From NCBI GenBank assembly GCA_009920915.1, contig RFZB01000012.1, positions 1 through 33,701 of the forward strand: a stretch of 33,701 bases of DNA. Reading direction: 5' to 3'. The notes under the pieces were generated by a model. That model made no database searches. It was given only the letters and a program-made list of their open reading frames with translations, and was not told the origin of the DNA. Of this stretch, positions 1 to 9,104 are shown in pieces (the first letter of the stretch is position 1; each line of letters opens with the position of its first letter). A program made the position numbers and the translations under genes. Source of the DNA: Sphingomonadaceae bacterium. GTDB lineage: Bacteria > Pseudomonadota > Alphaproteobacteria > Sphingomonadales > Sphingomonadaceae.

Positions 1-50
1 GCGTCATACGGGTAACCGTATCGAGGGTTCGAATCCCTCCGTCTCCGCCA
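1..50 (+). tRNA. tRNA-Ser, 3' part only (anticodon outside window)
   Basis: The first 50 bases are the 3' half of a class II tRNA. A long variable arm (ATACGG, loop GTAA, CCGTAT) is followed by a T arm (GAGGG, TTCGAAT, CCCTC), the acceptor strand CGTCTCC, discriminator G and an encoded CCA ending at base 50. The long variable arm together with discriminator G fits tRNA-Ser; tRNA-Leu normally carries discriminator A. The anticodon lies before the window, so the isoacceptor cannot be stated. Confidence 0.85.
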
Positions 51-129
51 GCAGCCCCTCTACCCCCTCTTTTCGCCCCGGGCTGCACAAGCCTGTTGGC
101 TTCTGGGCGTCTGCCTGCAACTATGGGGG

Positions 130-1122
130 ATGGATAATCTTGCACATAGCCTCGCTGGGGCAGCGCTGGCAGAGGCCGGTCTGAAGCATAAGACTGGCCT
201 TGGCATGGCCACATTGATCATCGCCGCCAATTTGCCTGACATTGATGTATTGGGATTGCTGATTGGTGAGAATCTGGCGTGGCGTCGGGGTTGGACGCAC
301 GGCCCGCTGGCCATGCTGGTGCTGCCCCCGCTGCTGGTCGGTGCGATGATCCTCTTTGATCGCTGGCAAGCGCGCCGCGGGACCCGGCCGACTGGGCGCT
401 TGCCCATTCATGCTGGGTGGCTGCTTGGTTTGGCCTATATTGGCTGGCTGTCCCACCCTGCGCTCGATTTTTTGAACACCTATGGCATTCGCCTGCTAAT
501 GCCTTTGTCTGACCAATGGTTTTACGGCGATACGCTGTTCATCATCGATATTTGGCTGTGGCTGGCGCTTGGGCTTGGCGTCTTTTGGTCGCGCCGCCGA
601 CAAAAGCAGGCCCAGCCCAATGCATATCAGCCTGCGCGGATCAGCCTTGCCCTAAGTATGGCCTATATTGGCGCGATGGGCGCCAGCAGCGTGATTGCCG
701 AAGATATGACGCGCGCGACAGCTGACGCTGCAGGTCGTGGCCCTGTGACAGATGTGGTGGCAAGCCCAGTCCCGCTCAATCCGTTTCGACGCGACGTCGT
801 GTTTGTTGCAAATGACAGCTATGGGCTGGGCGTTGTGACTTGGCTGCCGACGCCGCAGGTCACTTTAGAGAAAATGGCCGTCCCCACACAGATGGACAAT
901 CCGCTGGTCGCCAAAGCACGCGCCTCGAAAGAGGTGGCCGATTTTCTTTATTGGGCAAGGCTGCCTTATGCGCGCTTTGAGCAAACGCCCCAAGGCCAGC
1001 GCGTTGTTTTAACCGATGCGCGCTATAGCATAGGGGCGGTGCGCAACCCCTTTCTCATCTCTGTCACGTTACCGGATGACATGGCCGCCCATCAAGGCAA
1101 AGGCCCGTCGCAACGCCCATAG
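130..1122 (+). CDS. YdjM/DUF457-type inner-membrane metal-dependent hydrolase
   Basis: This 330-residue polytopic membrane protein resembles the YdjM (DUF457) family of putative membrane-bound metal-dependent hydrolases. The N-terminus has the family signature: DNLAHSLAGAALAEAGLKH, then NLPDIDVL and the WRRGWTHGPL block. Their His and Asp residues are the presumed metal ligands. Hydrophobic segments follow at about residues 60-78, 94-112 and 140-155, with another near 172-190. The last 120 residues are soluble and probably periplasmic. The substrate of this family is unknown. The gene stands alone behind tRNA-Ser, and its last 54 bases overlap a convergent gene. The start ATG gives the canonical family N-terminus. 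Confidence 0.8.
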   Translation: MDNLAHSLAGAALAEAGLKHKTGLGMATLIIAANLPDIDVLGLLIGENLAWRRGWTHGPLAMLVLPPLLVGAMILFDRWQARRGTRPTGRLPIHAGWLLGLAYIGWLSHPALDFLNTYGIRLLMPLSDQWFYGDTLFIIDIWLWLALGLGVFWSRRRQKQAQPNAYQPARISLALSMAYIGAMGASSVIAEDMTRATADAAGRGPVTDVVASPVPLNPFRRDVVFVANDSYGLGVVTWLPTPQVTLEKMAVPTQMDNPLVAKARASKEVADFLYWARLPYARFEQTPQGQRVVLTDARYSIGAVRNPFLISVTLPDDMAAHQGKGPSQRP

Positions 1123-1431
1123 CCCCGTCACCAGCAACGTGCTGAGAGCAAAGAGATAAACAGGCCCGGCGGCCTTTTGGGGGCCATGAATTTGGTGGCT
1201 GGCGGTTTCAACCAGCAAAACCATAACCATGCCACAACAGGCGCCCCAGCCCGCCAAATGCCAAGGCACGGCCTTATCCGGCGTGCGCGTGGCGGCCCAG
1301 ATCAGCAGCGCGGCCACGCCAATCTCATCAAAGGCCATCGGAAAGAAGCGGGTATCACCCCAAAAACGGGCGACTTCCCCCAAAATGAGCAGTGCCGCAA
1401 CCGCACAAGACAACCCATTTAGCGCGCGCAT
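1069..1431 (-). CDS. Small four-helix membrane protein, unknown function
   Basis: This gene of about 120 residues encodes a protein with four evenly spaced hydrophobic segments (near residues 6-24, 36-50, 63-82 and 92-108), the profile of a small integral membrane protein. No family was recognised. A GTG at 1437 would add two residues. The ATG at 1431 is preferred because GAAAGG lies eight bases upstream. Its 3' end runs 54 bases into the end of the convergent YdjM-type gene, so the two mRNAs would be complementary there. It is supported only by the coherent membrane profile and by the lack of any better gene in the interval. Confidence 0.55.
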   Translation of the reverse strand: MRALNGLSCAVAALLILGEVARFWGDTRFFPMAFDEIGVAALLIWAATRTPDKAVPWHLAGWGACCGMVMVLLVETASHQIHGPQKAAGPVYLFALSTLLVTGLWALRRAFALMGGHVIR

Positions 1432-1437
1432 GAGCAC

Positions 1438-1625
1438 AGCCTTTCATCTTGCCCGAACATCTCGATGATTGAGGGGCTAAAGGCTGGTCGACCCGCTGAC
1501 AAGGGAAAGACGCCGCAAGGTAGAGATGTGATGGACCAGCGCTCTCCAAGGCGGCTGGACATTGGCCTGATGCTTACACATAGTCTTGCCCAGCCCGGAA
1601 ACCGGGCAAGAGAGAGGCAAAAGGC
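1438..1625. other. Intergenic region before the P450
   Basis: This divergent spacer separates the small membrane protein from the P450 gene. It must carry their promoters, but no convincing -35/-10 pair or palindrome was recognised. Short open frames here look like chance. Confidence 0.4.
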
Positions 1626-2843
1626 ATGGCAACACGTGCAATCACCCCGATAGATGTCAGTGATTTGGCGCTCTACACTGAAGATCGGTGGCACGAACCC
1701 TTTGCCAAGCTGCGCGCCGAAATGCCCGTTAGCTGGCGCCCAGACAGCCCCTATGGGGGATATTGGTCCGTCGTCACGCATGACCTGGTGACGGAAGTTG
1801 AGCTGCACCCCGAGATTTTCTCATCCAGCTGGATCCATGGCAATATTACCATTGCCGACCCGGCCCCTGAGTCCAACCTTCAGAACTTTATCGCGCAAGA
1901 CCCGCCCATTCACACTGCGCAGCGCAAGGTGATTGCGCCTGCCTTTAGCCCAAGCCAATTGGGGAAGTTGGAAGATCAAGTGCAGGCGCGGACACGGGCT
2001 TTGCTGGACACGCTGCCCATTGGCGAGACATTTGATTGGGTGGAGACGGTGTCCATTCCACTGACCATTGGTATGTTGTGCATCTTGTTTGATATGCCGT
2101 GGGAACAGCGCCACGACATTAAACGATGGTCCGATTGGGCCAGCAATATTGGCCCGGAAACACAAAACGAAGGCTATCGCGCTGCCTTTATGCAGCAGAT
2201 GATGGAGATGCTGCAGCGCTTTGATGGCTTTATGGATGCGCGCCGCAATTTGCCGCCAAGCGACGATCTGTTGAGCCGGATGGTCCATTCAGACGCGATG
2301 GGCAATATGAGCCCGATTGAACGGCTGTCGAACATCGCGCTGTTGATTGTCGGCGGCAATGACACGACCCGCAATTCGATGAGTGCGCTGGTTGAGGCGT
2401 TTCAAAAATTTCCGGGCGAAGTGGATAAGCTGCGTGCAGACCCCAGCCTTGCGGCCAATGCGGCGCAAGAGATTATCCGCTGGCAATCCCCCGTCACGCA
2501 TATGCGGCGCACGGCGGTTAGGGATACGGATCTGGGCGGGCAGAAAATTGCCAAAGGCGAAAAAGTCGTGATGTGGTATATTTCAGCCAACCGCGATGAG
2601 CGCGTCTTTCCGGATGCCAATCGTTTTGATGTCACCCGTGCCAATGCGCGCCGCCACATTGCCTTTGGCCATGGCATCCACCGCTGTGTGGGCGCGCGCC
2701 TTGCAGAAATTCAAGTTGGCACGCTGATTGAAGACATTGCCCAAAGGCGCCTTCAGATTGTGCCGCAAGCCGCGCCAACGCGGTTGGCCAGCCCCTTTCT
2801 GCATGGCTTTACCGCCATGCCCGTGCAGTTAAGGCAAGACTAA
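1626..2843 (+). CDS. Cytochrome P450, CYP153-like
   Basis: This soluble bacterial class I cytochrome P450 of 405 residues would hydroxylate a hydrophobic substrate, with electrons supplied by a ferredoxin and a ferredoxin reductase. The I-helix oxygen-activation motif is GGNDTT at residues 243-248, the K-helix E-I-I-R is followed by the P-V-T-H-M-R-R-T block, and the heme loop FGHGIHRCVGARLAE places the thiolate ligand at Cys354. The stretch LLIVGGNDTTRNSMS and the EKVVMWYISANRDERVF block are close to what I recall of the CYP153 family of terminal alkane/fatty-acid hydroxylases. The protein is slightly shorter than typical CYP153s (about 420 or more), and subfamily and substrate are inferred. 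No ferredoxin or reductase gene is adjacent. A GST-fold gene follows after 59 bases. Confidence 0.88.
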   Translation: MATRAITPIDVSDLALYTEDRWHEPFAKLRAEMPVSWRPDSPYGGYWSVVTHDLVTEVELHPEIFSSSWIHGNITIADPAPESNLQNFIAQDPPIHTAQRKVIAPAFSPSQLGKLEDQVQARTRALLDTLPIGETFDWVETVSIPLTIGMLCILFDMPWEQRHDIKRWSDWASNIGPETQNEGYRAAFMQQMMEMLQRFDGFMDARRNLPPSDDLLSRMVHSDAMGNMSPIERLSNIALLIVGGNDTTRNSMSALVEAFQKFPGEVDKLRADPSLAANAAQEIIRWQSPVTHMRRTAVRDTDLGGQKIAKGEKVVMWYISANRDERVFPDANRFDVTRANARRHIAFGHGIHRCVGARLAEIQVGTLIEDIAQRRLQIVPQAAPTRLASPFLHGFTAMPVQLRQD

Positions 2844-2902
2844 GCCTTGGCCTTACCCCACGCCTTTGAGATCAGTTCATCCGACAAAAGGACTGCGACG
2901 CA

Positions 2903-3901
2903 ATGACCTACACTGTGTTTGGCGCGCTAGGCTCTCCCTATTCCATCAAATTGCGTGCCGTGCTGCGATACCGGCGATTGACCCATATTTGGGTGGATGG
3001 TGCCCCTGCGCGCGATGCTTTGACACAGGTCCGCGCACCCGTGATCCCCGTCTTACGGTATCCAGATGGCCATTATGATAACGATACGACACCGCTGATC
3101 TATGACCTCGAAGCCCGCCATGCTGAACGCGCGATTGTGCCCAGTGATCCGGCCCAAGCCTTTATTGCCCATCTTTTAGAAGATTTTGGCGATGAATGGC
3201 TCACCAAGGCAATGTTCGGTTATCGCTGGCTGGACGACATTGATCAGGTGCAAATGAGCCGCTGGCTGGCCTTTGATAATATGAAAGGCGGCGGTTTGGA
3301 GCGGAGCCAAGCTTTTGCCGCGCAATTCCGCGACCGCCAAGTGTCGCGCATGGCGCTGGTGGGCTGCACGCGCGAAAACTTCCCGCTGATTGAAGCCAGC
3401 ACACGCGCGGTTCTGACCGCATTGGAAGCCCATGTTGTTGATCAGCATTGCTTATTTGGCACACGCCCAAGCTTGGCTGAATTTGGCCTTTATGGCCAGC
3501 TCTCGCAGCTCGGGACGGACCCAACCCCACAGGCCATGATGCGCGCCGACTATCCCTACACCTATCGCTGGTTGGCACATATCGATGATATGAGTGGGAT
3601 TGAGGGAGAATGGGCCCCAGGGTTTGCGCCTGTGGTGCACGAGTTGGTCCGCATTGCAGGAGAGGTTTACGCCCCCTTTCTGCTGGCCAATGCAGCAGCA
3701 GCCGATGATGGCGCAAACACCTTCACCATGACGGCCATGGGCATGGCGTACAGCCAAGGCACGTTTAAATATCAGGTCAAATGCCTGCGGGAATTGCGCA
3801 GCCGATATGCGGCCCTGGCGCCTGACACGCGCGCCGCGTGTGATGCCGTGCTGACAGCGCCATGGCGCGCCCTGCTGACCCCTGAGAGCCCAGCGTTGTA
3901 A
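2903..3901 (+). CDS. Glutathione S-transferase family protein
   Basis: This 332-residue protein has an N-terminal thioredoxin-like GST domain (about residues 1-80, with the strand TVFGALGSPYSIKLRAVLRY and the cis-Pro segment RAPVIPVLRY) and a long, all-helical C-terminal domain. The S-P-Y-S active-site region lacks a Cys, so a Ser or Tyr would have to activate glutathione if the protein is catalytic. It is longer than ordinary GSTs (200-230 residues) because of about 100 extra C-terminal residues. It lies 59 bases behind the P450 on the same strand, so co-transcription and a role in handling P450 products are plausible but inferred. It ends 32 bases from a convergent gene. Confidence 0.75.
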   Translation: MTYTVFGALGSPYSIKLRAVLRYRRLTHIWVDGAPARDALTQVRAPVIPVLRYPDGHYDNDTTPLIYDLEARHAERAIVPSDPAQAFIAHLLEDFGDEWLTKAMFGYRWLDDIDQVQMSRWLAFDNMKGGGLERSQAFAAQFRDRQVSRMALVGCTRENFPLIEASTRAVLTALEAHVVDQHCLFGTRPSLAEFGLYGQLSQLGTDPTPQAMMRADYPYTYRWLAHIDDMSGIEGEWAPGFAPVVHELVRIAGEVYAPFLLANAAAADDGANTFTMTAMGMAYSQGTFKYQVKCLRELRSRYAALAPDTRAACDAVLTAPWRALLTPESPAL

Positions 3902-3933
3902 TCACCCAATCGAGGGCAGCAGCTTGGTCGCCC

Positions 3934-4914
3934 TTAATCGCTTACGCGAATAACGGATTTGGCCAGTCCTGATCCTGACAGGGCAAAGCGCATGGCGTCT
4001 GCAAAATCGTCCAGTGCAAATTCACGGCCACTCGGCGGGCGCATCTCGCCCGCGGCGACCCACGCAAGCAGTTCGTCCAAATGGCGCATGGCCTGCGCAT
4101 TTTGGTACAGAAGAAATTGCCGCACATCGACACCCACCAAAGACGCCCCCTTCATCAGCGACAAGTTAATGGGAAGCTTTGGAATTGGCCCGCCTGCAAA
4201 CCCGACGACCAGATGCCGCCCGCCCCAATTGAGCGAGCGGAATGCCAGTTCAAACAACGGCCCCGAAACCGGGTCAAAAATAACGTCGACGCCTTTGCCG
4301 CCACAGATATGCTTCAACCTGTCACGCCAGCTATCTTCTTTGGTATCAAGCACCGCGTCCGCGCCAAGGTGAAGAGCAAAAGCCCGTTTTTCTTCCGTTG
4401 ACGCAACGGCAATGACGTGCGCACCCAGCAATTTACCGACTTGAATCGCCGCACTGCCCACACCGCCTGCAGCACCAAATATGAGGAGATGTTCCCCAGC
4501 CTGGATTTGAGCGCGATCCCGCAGGCCGTGCAGGGCCGTCAAATAGTTGACGCGAAAGCCAGCCGCTTGCGCATCTGCCAGTTGGTCGGGAATGGCTGTG
4601 ACCATTGGGTGCGGCACAGCGACATAGTCTGCCAGCCCGCCCCCAAAGCAATTGGCCATGACGCGATCGCCAATTTTTACAGACCGAACCTGTGCGCCAA
4701 CAGCCTCAACCACGCCCGCAATTTCTTGTCCCGGGGTGAACGGCACCGGCGGCTTAACTTGATAGCCGCCAAGCGCGACCAGTGCGTCCACATAGCCCAT
4801 GCCGCACATCTTGACGCGGATCAGGACGTCCTCATCCGACGGGGTTGGGCGGGGCGCCTCAACCAGCTGATAATCCTCGACACTGTCGATCTTTTGCGCT
4901 TGGACAAGTTTCAA
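3934..4914 (-). CDS. Quinone oxidoreductase-like MDR family dehydrogenase
   Basis: This NADPH-dependent medium-chain reductase resembles NADPH:quinone oxidoreductases. It has an N-terminal GroES-like domain (FTPGQEIAGVVEAVG, GDRVMANCFGG) and a Rossmann domain with the nucleotide-binding motif AAGGVGSAAIQVGK. No structural-zinc Cys cluster is visible, as expected for the quinone-reductase branch. Start choice: the frame is open from a TTG at 4953, but the TTG at 4914 has AGAAGGA nine bases upstream and yields the usual KLVQAQKI strand at the N-terminus, so it is preferred. The gene follows the GMC oxidoreductase after a 59-base spacer and is the last gene of this minus-strand run. The substrate is unknown. 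Confidence 0.85.
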   Translation of the reverse strand: MKLVQAQKIDSVEDYQLVEAPRPTPSDEDVLIRVKMCGMGYVDALVALGGYQVKPPVPFTPGQEIAGVVEAVGAQVRSVKIGDRVMANCFGGGLADYVAVPHPMVTAIPDQLADAQAAGFRVNYLTALHGLRDRAQIQAGEHLLIFGAAGGVGSAAIQVGKLLGAHVIAVASTEEKRAFALHLGADAVLDTKEDSWRDRLKHICGGKGVDVIFDPVSGPLFELAFRSLNWGGRHLVVGFAGGPIPKLPINLSLMKGASLVGVDVRQFLLYQNAQAMRHLDELLAWVAAGEMRPPSGREFALDDFADAMRFALSGSGLAKSVIRVSD

Positions 4915-4973
4915 GAACTTGGTTCCTTCTTCCGACACAGCCCAACCGATCAACTGCCGATATGGGCCAATGG

Positions 4974-6578
4974 TTAGCCCTGCAAAATCAGATCTGCGCC
5001 CTTTTCGCCAATCATGATTGCAGGTGCGTTCGTATTTCCAGACACCAGACGCGGCATGACAGAGGCATCCACCACGCGCAGGCCCTTGAGGCCATTGACG
5101 CGCAGAGAGGGATCCACAACAGCCGTTGCGTCTATCCCCATGCGGCAGGTGCCCACGGGGTGGTAGCCCGTATTGCCATAGGCTTTGGCATAGGCCACCA
5201 ACTCGTCATCCGTTTGGCAGGCAGCGCCCGGCCAGGCTTCATACTCAACCAATGGCGCCAAGGATGGGCTGCGGACCAAGTCGCGCGCGATCTGCATTGC
5301 ACGCACGGATAATCTTTGATCTTCGGGTGCATCCAGCCAGTTATGAACGATGTCCGGCACGTCCTTTGGATTGGGCGTGTTCAGCCGCACATGACCGCGA
5401 GATTCGGGGCGCAAAACATTTGGGCCAAGCGTTAGTCCGGGCCATGGCGACAGCGCAGACTTTTCTCCTGTCGCAGCTGCGTCCAAATCTCCTGTCACAG
5501 GCAGGCAGTGGAATTGAATATCTGGCCGATCCAGTGCGGCATCCGATTTCAAAAAGGCGCCCACTTGCGCTGCAGGAATGGTCATCGCGCCATCGCGCCG
5601 CGCCACATAGCGCAGCACATTCCATAACAGACGGCCGCCCGACAATTCTTGGTTATAGCTGTAGACACCGGCCCGCAGACGCCAGCTCATCGTCAAAATA
5701 TAATGGTCCTGCAGGTTTCGGCCCACATCTGGGCTATTCTGCACCACGGGAATGCCCATGTCCTGCAAATGCGCCGCGGGGCCAATGCCTGACAGCAGCA
5801 AGAGCTTTGGACTATGATAAGCCCCTGCCGACAGGATAACTTCACGGCGCGCAGTGATGGTCTGCAGGCCCCGCGCGCTTTCAATCTCAACGCCTGTCGC
5901 GCGATGATCTTTCACAATAATGCCGCGACACTCTGCCCCCGTTAAAACAGTTAAGTTGGGCCGCTTTATCGCGGGACGCAAAAAGGCGTCTGCAGCCGAG
6001 CATCGGCGACCATCAGCCAGTGTTGTTTGATAATAAAAGGCACCAAATTGATCGGCGCCATTATAATCGTCTGACCGGGGCACCCCAATTTCTGCAAAGG
6101 CCGAAATAATGGCATCATTTGTGGGGTTGCGGTGGGACACTTCTTCGACCCGCAAAGGCCCTGCATCGCCACGCAACTCGGTTCCCCCGCCGGCATAGCT
6201 TTCACTTTTGCGGAAATAAGGCGCAACATCTGCCCAGCCCCAGCCAATGGCGCCCAAATTGCTCCAGCTATCATAATCCGCCTGTTGGCCCCGCACATAG
6301 AGCAAGCCATTGATATTTGAGGAACCGCCAAGGCCTTTCCCTCTGGGCAGCAACATCTTGCGCCCCTGAATAGACGGCTCAGCTGCCCCAAAATAATGCC
6401 ATGAATGGCCCGGACCATTGGCTGTCACGCCAAATCCAGCCGGCATAGACAGCAGGAATGATTTGCCGTTGCCGCCAGCTTCGATCAGGATCACGCTATT
6501 GCGCGGGTCTGCCGACAGGCGATTGGCCAGAACACAGCCGGCCGAGCCGCCGCCAATAATCACAAAATCGGCTTCCAC
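4974..6578 (-). CDS. GMC-family FAD oxidoreductase (choline/alcohol dehydrogenase-like)
   Basis: This 534-residue flavoprotein of the glucose-methanol-choline family oxidises a primary alcohol. The N-terminal FAD-binding motif is [18 protein letters not shown], followed by the GMC signature around [20 protein letters not shown]. The C-terminus carries [11 protein letters not shown] with the catalytic base His, and [14 protein letters not shown] with the partner Asn. Length is normal for BetA/AlkJ-like members. The start ATG follows a G-rich run directly upstream. A 144-base gap separates it from the CitE-like gene, so it may have its own promoter. Together with the CYP153-like P450, an alcohol-oxidising GMC enzyme suggests alkane or terpenoid alcohol breakdown; that link is inferred. 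Confidence 0.9.
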   Translation of the reverse strand: MEADFVIIGGGSAGCVLANRLSADPRNSVILIEAGGNGKSFLLSMPAGFGVTANGPGHSWHYFGAAEPSIQGRKMLLPRGKGLGGSSNINGLLYVRGQQADYDSWSNLGAIGWGWADVAPYFRKSESYAGGGTELRGDAGPLRVEEVSHRNPTNDAIISAFAEIGVPRSDDYNGADQFGAFYYQTTLADGRRCSAADAFLRPAIKRPNLTVLTGAECRGIIVKDHRATGVEIESARGLQTITARREVILSAGAYHSPKLLLLSGIGPAAHLQDMGIPVVQNSPDVGRNLQDHYILTMSWRLRAGVYSYNQELSGGRLLWNVLRYVARRDGAMTIPAAQVGAFLKSDAALDRPDIQFHCLPVTGDLDAAATGEKSALSPWPGLTLGPNVLRPESRGHVRLNTPNPKDVPDIVHNWLDAPEDQRLSVRAMQIARDLVRSPSLAPLVEYEAWPGAACQTDDELVAYAKAYGNTGYHPVGTCRMGIDATAVVDPSLRVNGLKGLRVVDASVMPRLVSGNTNAPAIMIGEKGADLILQG

Positions 6579-6722
6579 ATCCCCCCCCTATCTGCGCTGA
6601 ACGGGATCGCAAATACCCCTGGCACAATCGCGGATTTAGTTTCTCTTTCTTATACCCTGTGTTGATGTGCCAAGGGATAGCTTCTGTGCCCATTTTGAGC
6701 CGAGGCGATCATCGTCGCGCGG
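6579..6722. other. 144-base spacer between citE-like and GMC genes
   Basis: This spacer is longer than the others in the minus-strand run. A TATAAG hexamer lies on the minus strand, but its nearest -35-like element (TTGGCA) is only 13 bases away, so no promoter is called. A G-run next to the GMC start can serve as its ribosome site. Confidence 0.35.
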
Positions 6723-7628
6723 CTAGGCGCTGGCCCCCACGCCATAGGCATTTGCCAAGGCCAACAGCCGCTCGGCCTGTTTTAGATGCGGAATATCAAC
6801 CATTTTGCCATCCAGCCCGATTGTCCCGGCACCGGGGGTCGCGGCAAAGGCCTCAATGATCCGACGGGCATGATCCATCTCTGCTACTGAGGGCAAAAAG
6901 GCCGCGTTGATGATGGCGACTTGCGCTGGGTGGATGGCCAAGCGGCCCGAAAAGCCCTCCGCACGCGCCGCCTGACACGCGGCACGCAACCCAGCCTCGT
7001 CGCGGAAATCAGCATGAAGCGTTTCAATTGCTTGCACGCCACTGGCATGCGCCGCCAATAAGCACAGCGCGCGTGCCATTTGGAACGTAAACATCCAATC
7101 CCCATTGGCCGCACGATTGCCACTGGCCGCAATCGCAGTTGCCAAATCCTCTGCGCCCCATGTGAGGCCTGCAAGACGCGACAGGCCTGCCCCTGCAAAT
7201 TCGCCCAAGTGGAAGGGCGCGATAGCCGTTTCCGTGGCAATTGCGATGATGGCAGTTGCAGCATCGGGAGCGCCGCCTGCAGCTTCAAAGGCATCAAGAT
7301 AATGGCTCACCTGGCGCACGCAGGCCGGCCCGTTGGTTTTGGGTTGCAGAATGCCCTCAGGCCGAGCTGGCATGATGTGCGCCAAATCCTCCAGCGCCAG
7401 CCCTGTGTCCAAGGGGTTAATGCGCACCCAATAGCGTGGCGCCCCTGCCCCGCGCGGCGCCGTTCCCAAAAAATCGGCCACCCGCTTTCTGGCATCCGCC
7501 TTTTGCGCGGGGGCAACGGAATCCTCGAGATCGAGAATAACGGCGTCGGCACCACAATCTGCGACTTTGGCGAGCTTCTTGTCGCTATCGCCCGGAATGA
7601 AGAGCAAGGACCGCAGTGGCACGTTCAT
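6723..7628 (-). CDS. HpcH/HpaI aldolase / citrate lyase beta-like CoA-ester lyase
   Basis: This 301-residue TIM-barrel lyase is of the CitE/malyl-CoA lyase type and cleaves or forms acyl-CoA beta-hydroxy acids in a Mg-dependent Claisen reaction. Visible family features are SLLFIPGDSDKKLAKV at the N-terminus, DAVILDLEDSVAP carrying the metal-coordinating Glu-Asp pair, the RINPLDTG segment, and the late AIHPAQVAIIN block. The ATG overlaps the stop of the upstream MaoC gene as TGATG, so the two are translationally coupled. Pairing of a CitE-like lyase with a mesaconyl-CoA-hydratase-like MaoC protein resembles hydration followed by cleavage of a branched or unsaturated dicarboxyl-CoA. The actual substrate is not evident. 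Confidence 0.85.
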   Translation of the reverse strand: MNVPLRSLLFIPGDSDKKLAKVADCGADAVILDLEDSVAPAQKADARKRVADFLGTAPRGAGAPRYWVRINPLDTGLALEDLAHIMPARPEGILQPKTNGPACVRQVSHYLDAFEAAGGAPDAATAIIAIATETAIAPFHLGEFAGAGLSRLAGLTWGAEDLATAIAASGNRAANGDWMFTFQMARALCLLAAHASGVQAIETLHADFRDEAGLRAACQAARAEGFSGRLAIHPAQVAIINAAFLPSVAEMDHARRIIEAFAATPGAGTIGLDGKMVDIPHLKQAERLLALANAYGVGASA

Positions 7629-8089
7629 CAGGCCAACTCCACCGGACGCTTGCGCTGAAGTCCTGTGCGCTTGCAGCTGGCGACCAATTCGCCATGCTGG
7701 TTGAACGCCTTGTGCAAGAAGGTCACAATCCCAGCGTCAGGCCGGGATTTTGACTCGCGCAATTCAATCACCTCGGTTGTCACGCGCACCGTATCGCCAT
7801 GAAAGAGCGGCTTGGGAAAGCGCACCTCATCCCAGCCCAGATTGGCAATTGCCGTGCCGAGCGTGGTATCCCCAACCGAAATGCCAACCATAAGGCCAAG
7901 CGTGTAGACCGAATTGACGATGCGGGCACCAAATTCGGTGCCCTTCATATACTCCTCATCCAAATGGAGCAGCGCCGGGTTGTGCGTCAGCGTGGTGAAC
8001 AAAACATTATCTGTCTCGGTCACAGTGCGCCGAATGGCATGGTCAAAGACCTGCCCCAGCACCAAGTCATCAAACCAAACCCCGGCCAT
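7628..8089 (-). CDS. MaoC-family hydratase, mesaconyl-CoA hydratase-like
   Basis: This hot-dog-fold enoyl-CoA hydratase has about 153 residues. In place of the usual G-D-x-N-P-L-H signature it has LTHNPALLHLDEEYMKGTEFG, the arrangement I recall from mesaconyl-CoA hydratases and relatives, in which the catalytic His is kept. The later block WDEVRFPKPLFHGDTVRV is typical of MaoC dehydratases. The frame is open from 8131, but the ATG at 8089 is preferred: AAGGGG lies just upstream, and it avoids overlap with the nitronate monooxygenase, which stops 16 bases before. Its stop overlaps the start of the CitE-like gene. Confidence 0.83.
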   Translation of the reverse strand: MAGVWFDDLVLGQVFDHAIRRTVTETDNVLFTTLTHNPALLHLDEEYMKGTEFGARIVNSVYTLGLMVGISVGDTTLGTAIANLGWDEVRFPKPLFHGDTVRVTTEVIELRESKSRPDAGIVTFLHKAFNQHGELVASCKRTGLQRKRPVELA

Positions 8090-8105
8090 CACCCTGCCCC
8101 TTGAG

Positions 8106-9074
8106 TTACGCGCCAAGGCGCGCGCGAACACGCTCTGCCTGCGTCATGATGTTTTTGACCAGATCCGCGCAGGTTGGAATGTCGTGGATCAGGGCCTGGC
8201 TTTGCCCGCTGGTCCAAATGCCCCCATCGGTATCGCCATCGCGCAGCACATTTTCACGCCCGCGCTGGCCGGCCATCAGGGCCTTTACGTCCTCAAAGCT
8301 CTTCGTTGGATCGCGCTGAATCTCGGCAACTTGCACCGACACGGCATTTTTTGCCACGCGCGCCGTGTTGCGCAGCGACCGGCCGACCAGCACCGTATCC
8401 AGCTCGGTATTCTCAACAATCTTCTGCTTCACATTGGGGTGGATTTTGGCTTCCACGGTCGCGCAAAAGCGTGTGCCCATATTGACGCCATCAGCACCCA
8501 GCGCGAGCGCCGCAACCAAGCTGCGGCCATCGGCCATGCCGCCTGAAGCGATGATGGGCGTATCGGGCAGCGCATCCACCGTCGCGGGCAGCAGCACGAC
8601 CAGACCGACATCATCCTCGCCCGGGTGGCCTGCGCACTCAAAGCCATCAATGCTGATGACGTCGACGCCCTTATTCACCGCCGACACAGCGTGGCGGACC
8701 GAGGTGCATTTATGGATCACCTTCACCCCATTTTCTTTAAAACGCGGCAAATGATCCGTCGGCGCACGGCCTGCGGTTTCAACAATCTTGATGCCAGAAG
8801 CAATGATCGCCTCGCGATATTCATCATAGGGAATGGGGTTGATCGACGGCAGCAGCGTCAGATTTACGCCAAAGGGCTTATCTGTCAGCTTTTTGGTCTT
8901 TTCAATTTCATCCAGCAGTGCCTCACCGCTGGGGAACATATGCGCCGTAATAAAGCCCAAAGCGCCTGCATTGGCAACGGCAGCCACCAGCTCGCCATAG
9001 CCAACACCCGTCATGCCGCCCATGCAAATGGGGGTTTCAATGCCGAACATTTCGGTCAATCGTGTTTTGAACAT
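8106..9074 (-). CDS. Nitronate monooxygenase / 2-nitropropane dioxygenase family
   Basis: This 322-residue FMN-dependent TIM-barrel enzyme belongs to the nitronate monooxygenase family (formerly 2-nitropropane dioxygenase). The family signatures are PICMGGMTGVGYGELVAAV at the N-terminus, PFGVNLTLLP, the active-site segment GFECAGHPGEDDVG with the conserved His, and the phosphate-binding IIASGGMADGRSL and GADGVNMGTRF. Many members oxidise propionate-3-nitronate or act as generic flavin enzymes, and in catabolic clusters the role is often unclear. A GTG one codon earlier is possible, but the ATG at 9074 has GGGAG at good spacing. It is 30 bases behind the flavin reductase and 16 bases ahead of the MaoC gene, so it is operonic. 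Confidence 0.88.
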   Translation of the reverse strand: MFKTRLTEMFGIETPICMGGMTGVGYGELVAAVANAGALGFITAHMFPSGEALLDEIEKTKKLTDKPFGVNLTLLPSINPIPYDEYREAIIASGIKIVETAGRAPTDHLPRFKENGVKVIHKCTSVRHAVSAVNKGVDVISIDGFECAGHPGEDDVGLVVLLPATVDALPDTPIIASGGMADGRSLVAALALGADGVNMGTRFCATVEAKIHPNVKQKIVENTELDTVLVGRSLRNTARVAKNAVSVQVAEIQRDPTKSFEDVKALMAGQRGRENVLRDGDTDGGIWTSGQSQALIHDIPTCADLVKNIMTQAERVRARLGA

Positions 9075-9104
9075 CACCCTCTCCCTCTTGGCCGTTCCGC
9101 AGCC

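Noticed and set aside
51-86. GCAGCCC/GGGCTGC inverted repeat directly behind tRNA-Ser as a terminator
   Set aside because: The loop is 22 bases and there is no T-run after it, so it is too weak to call.
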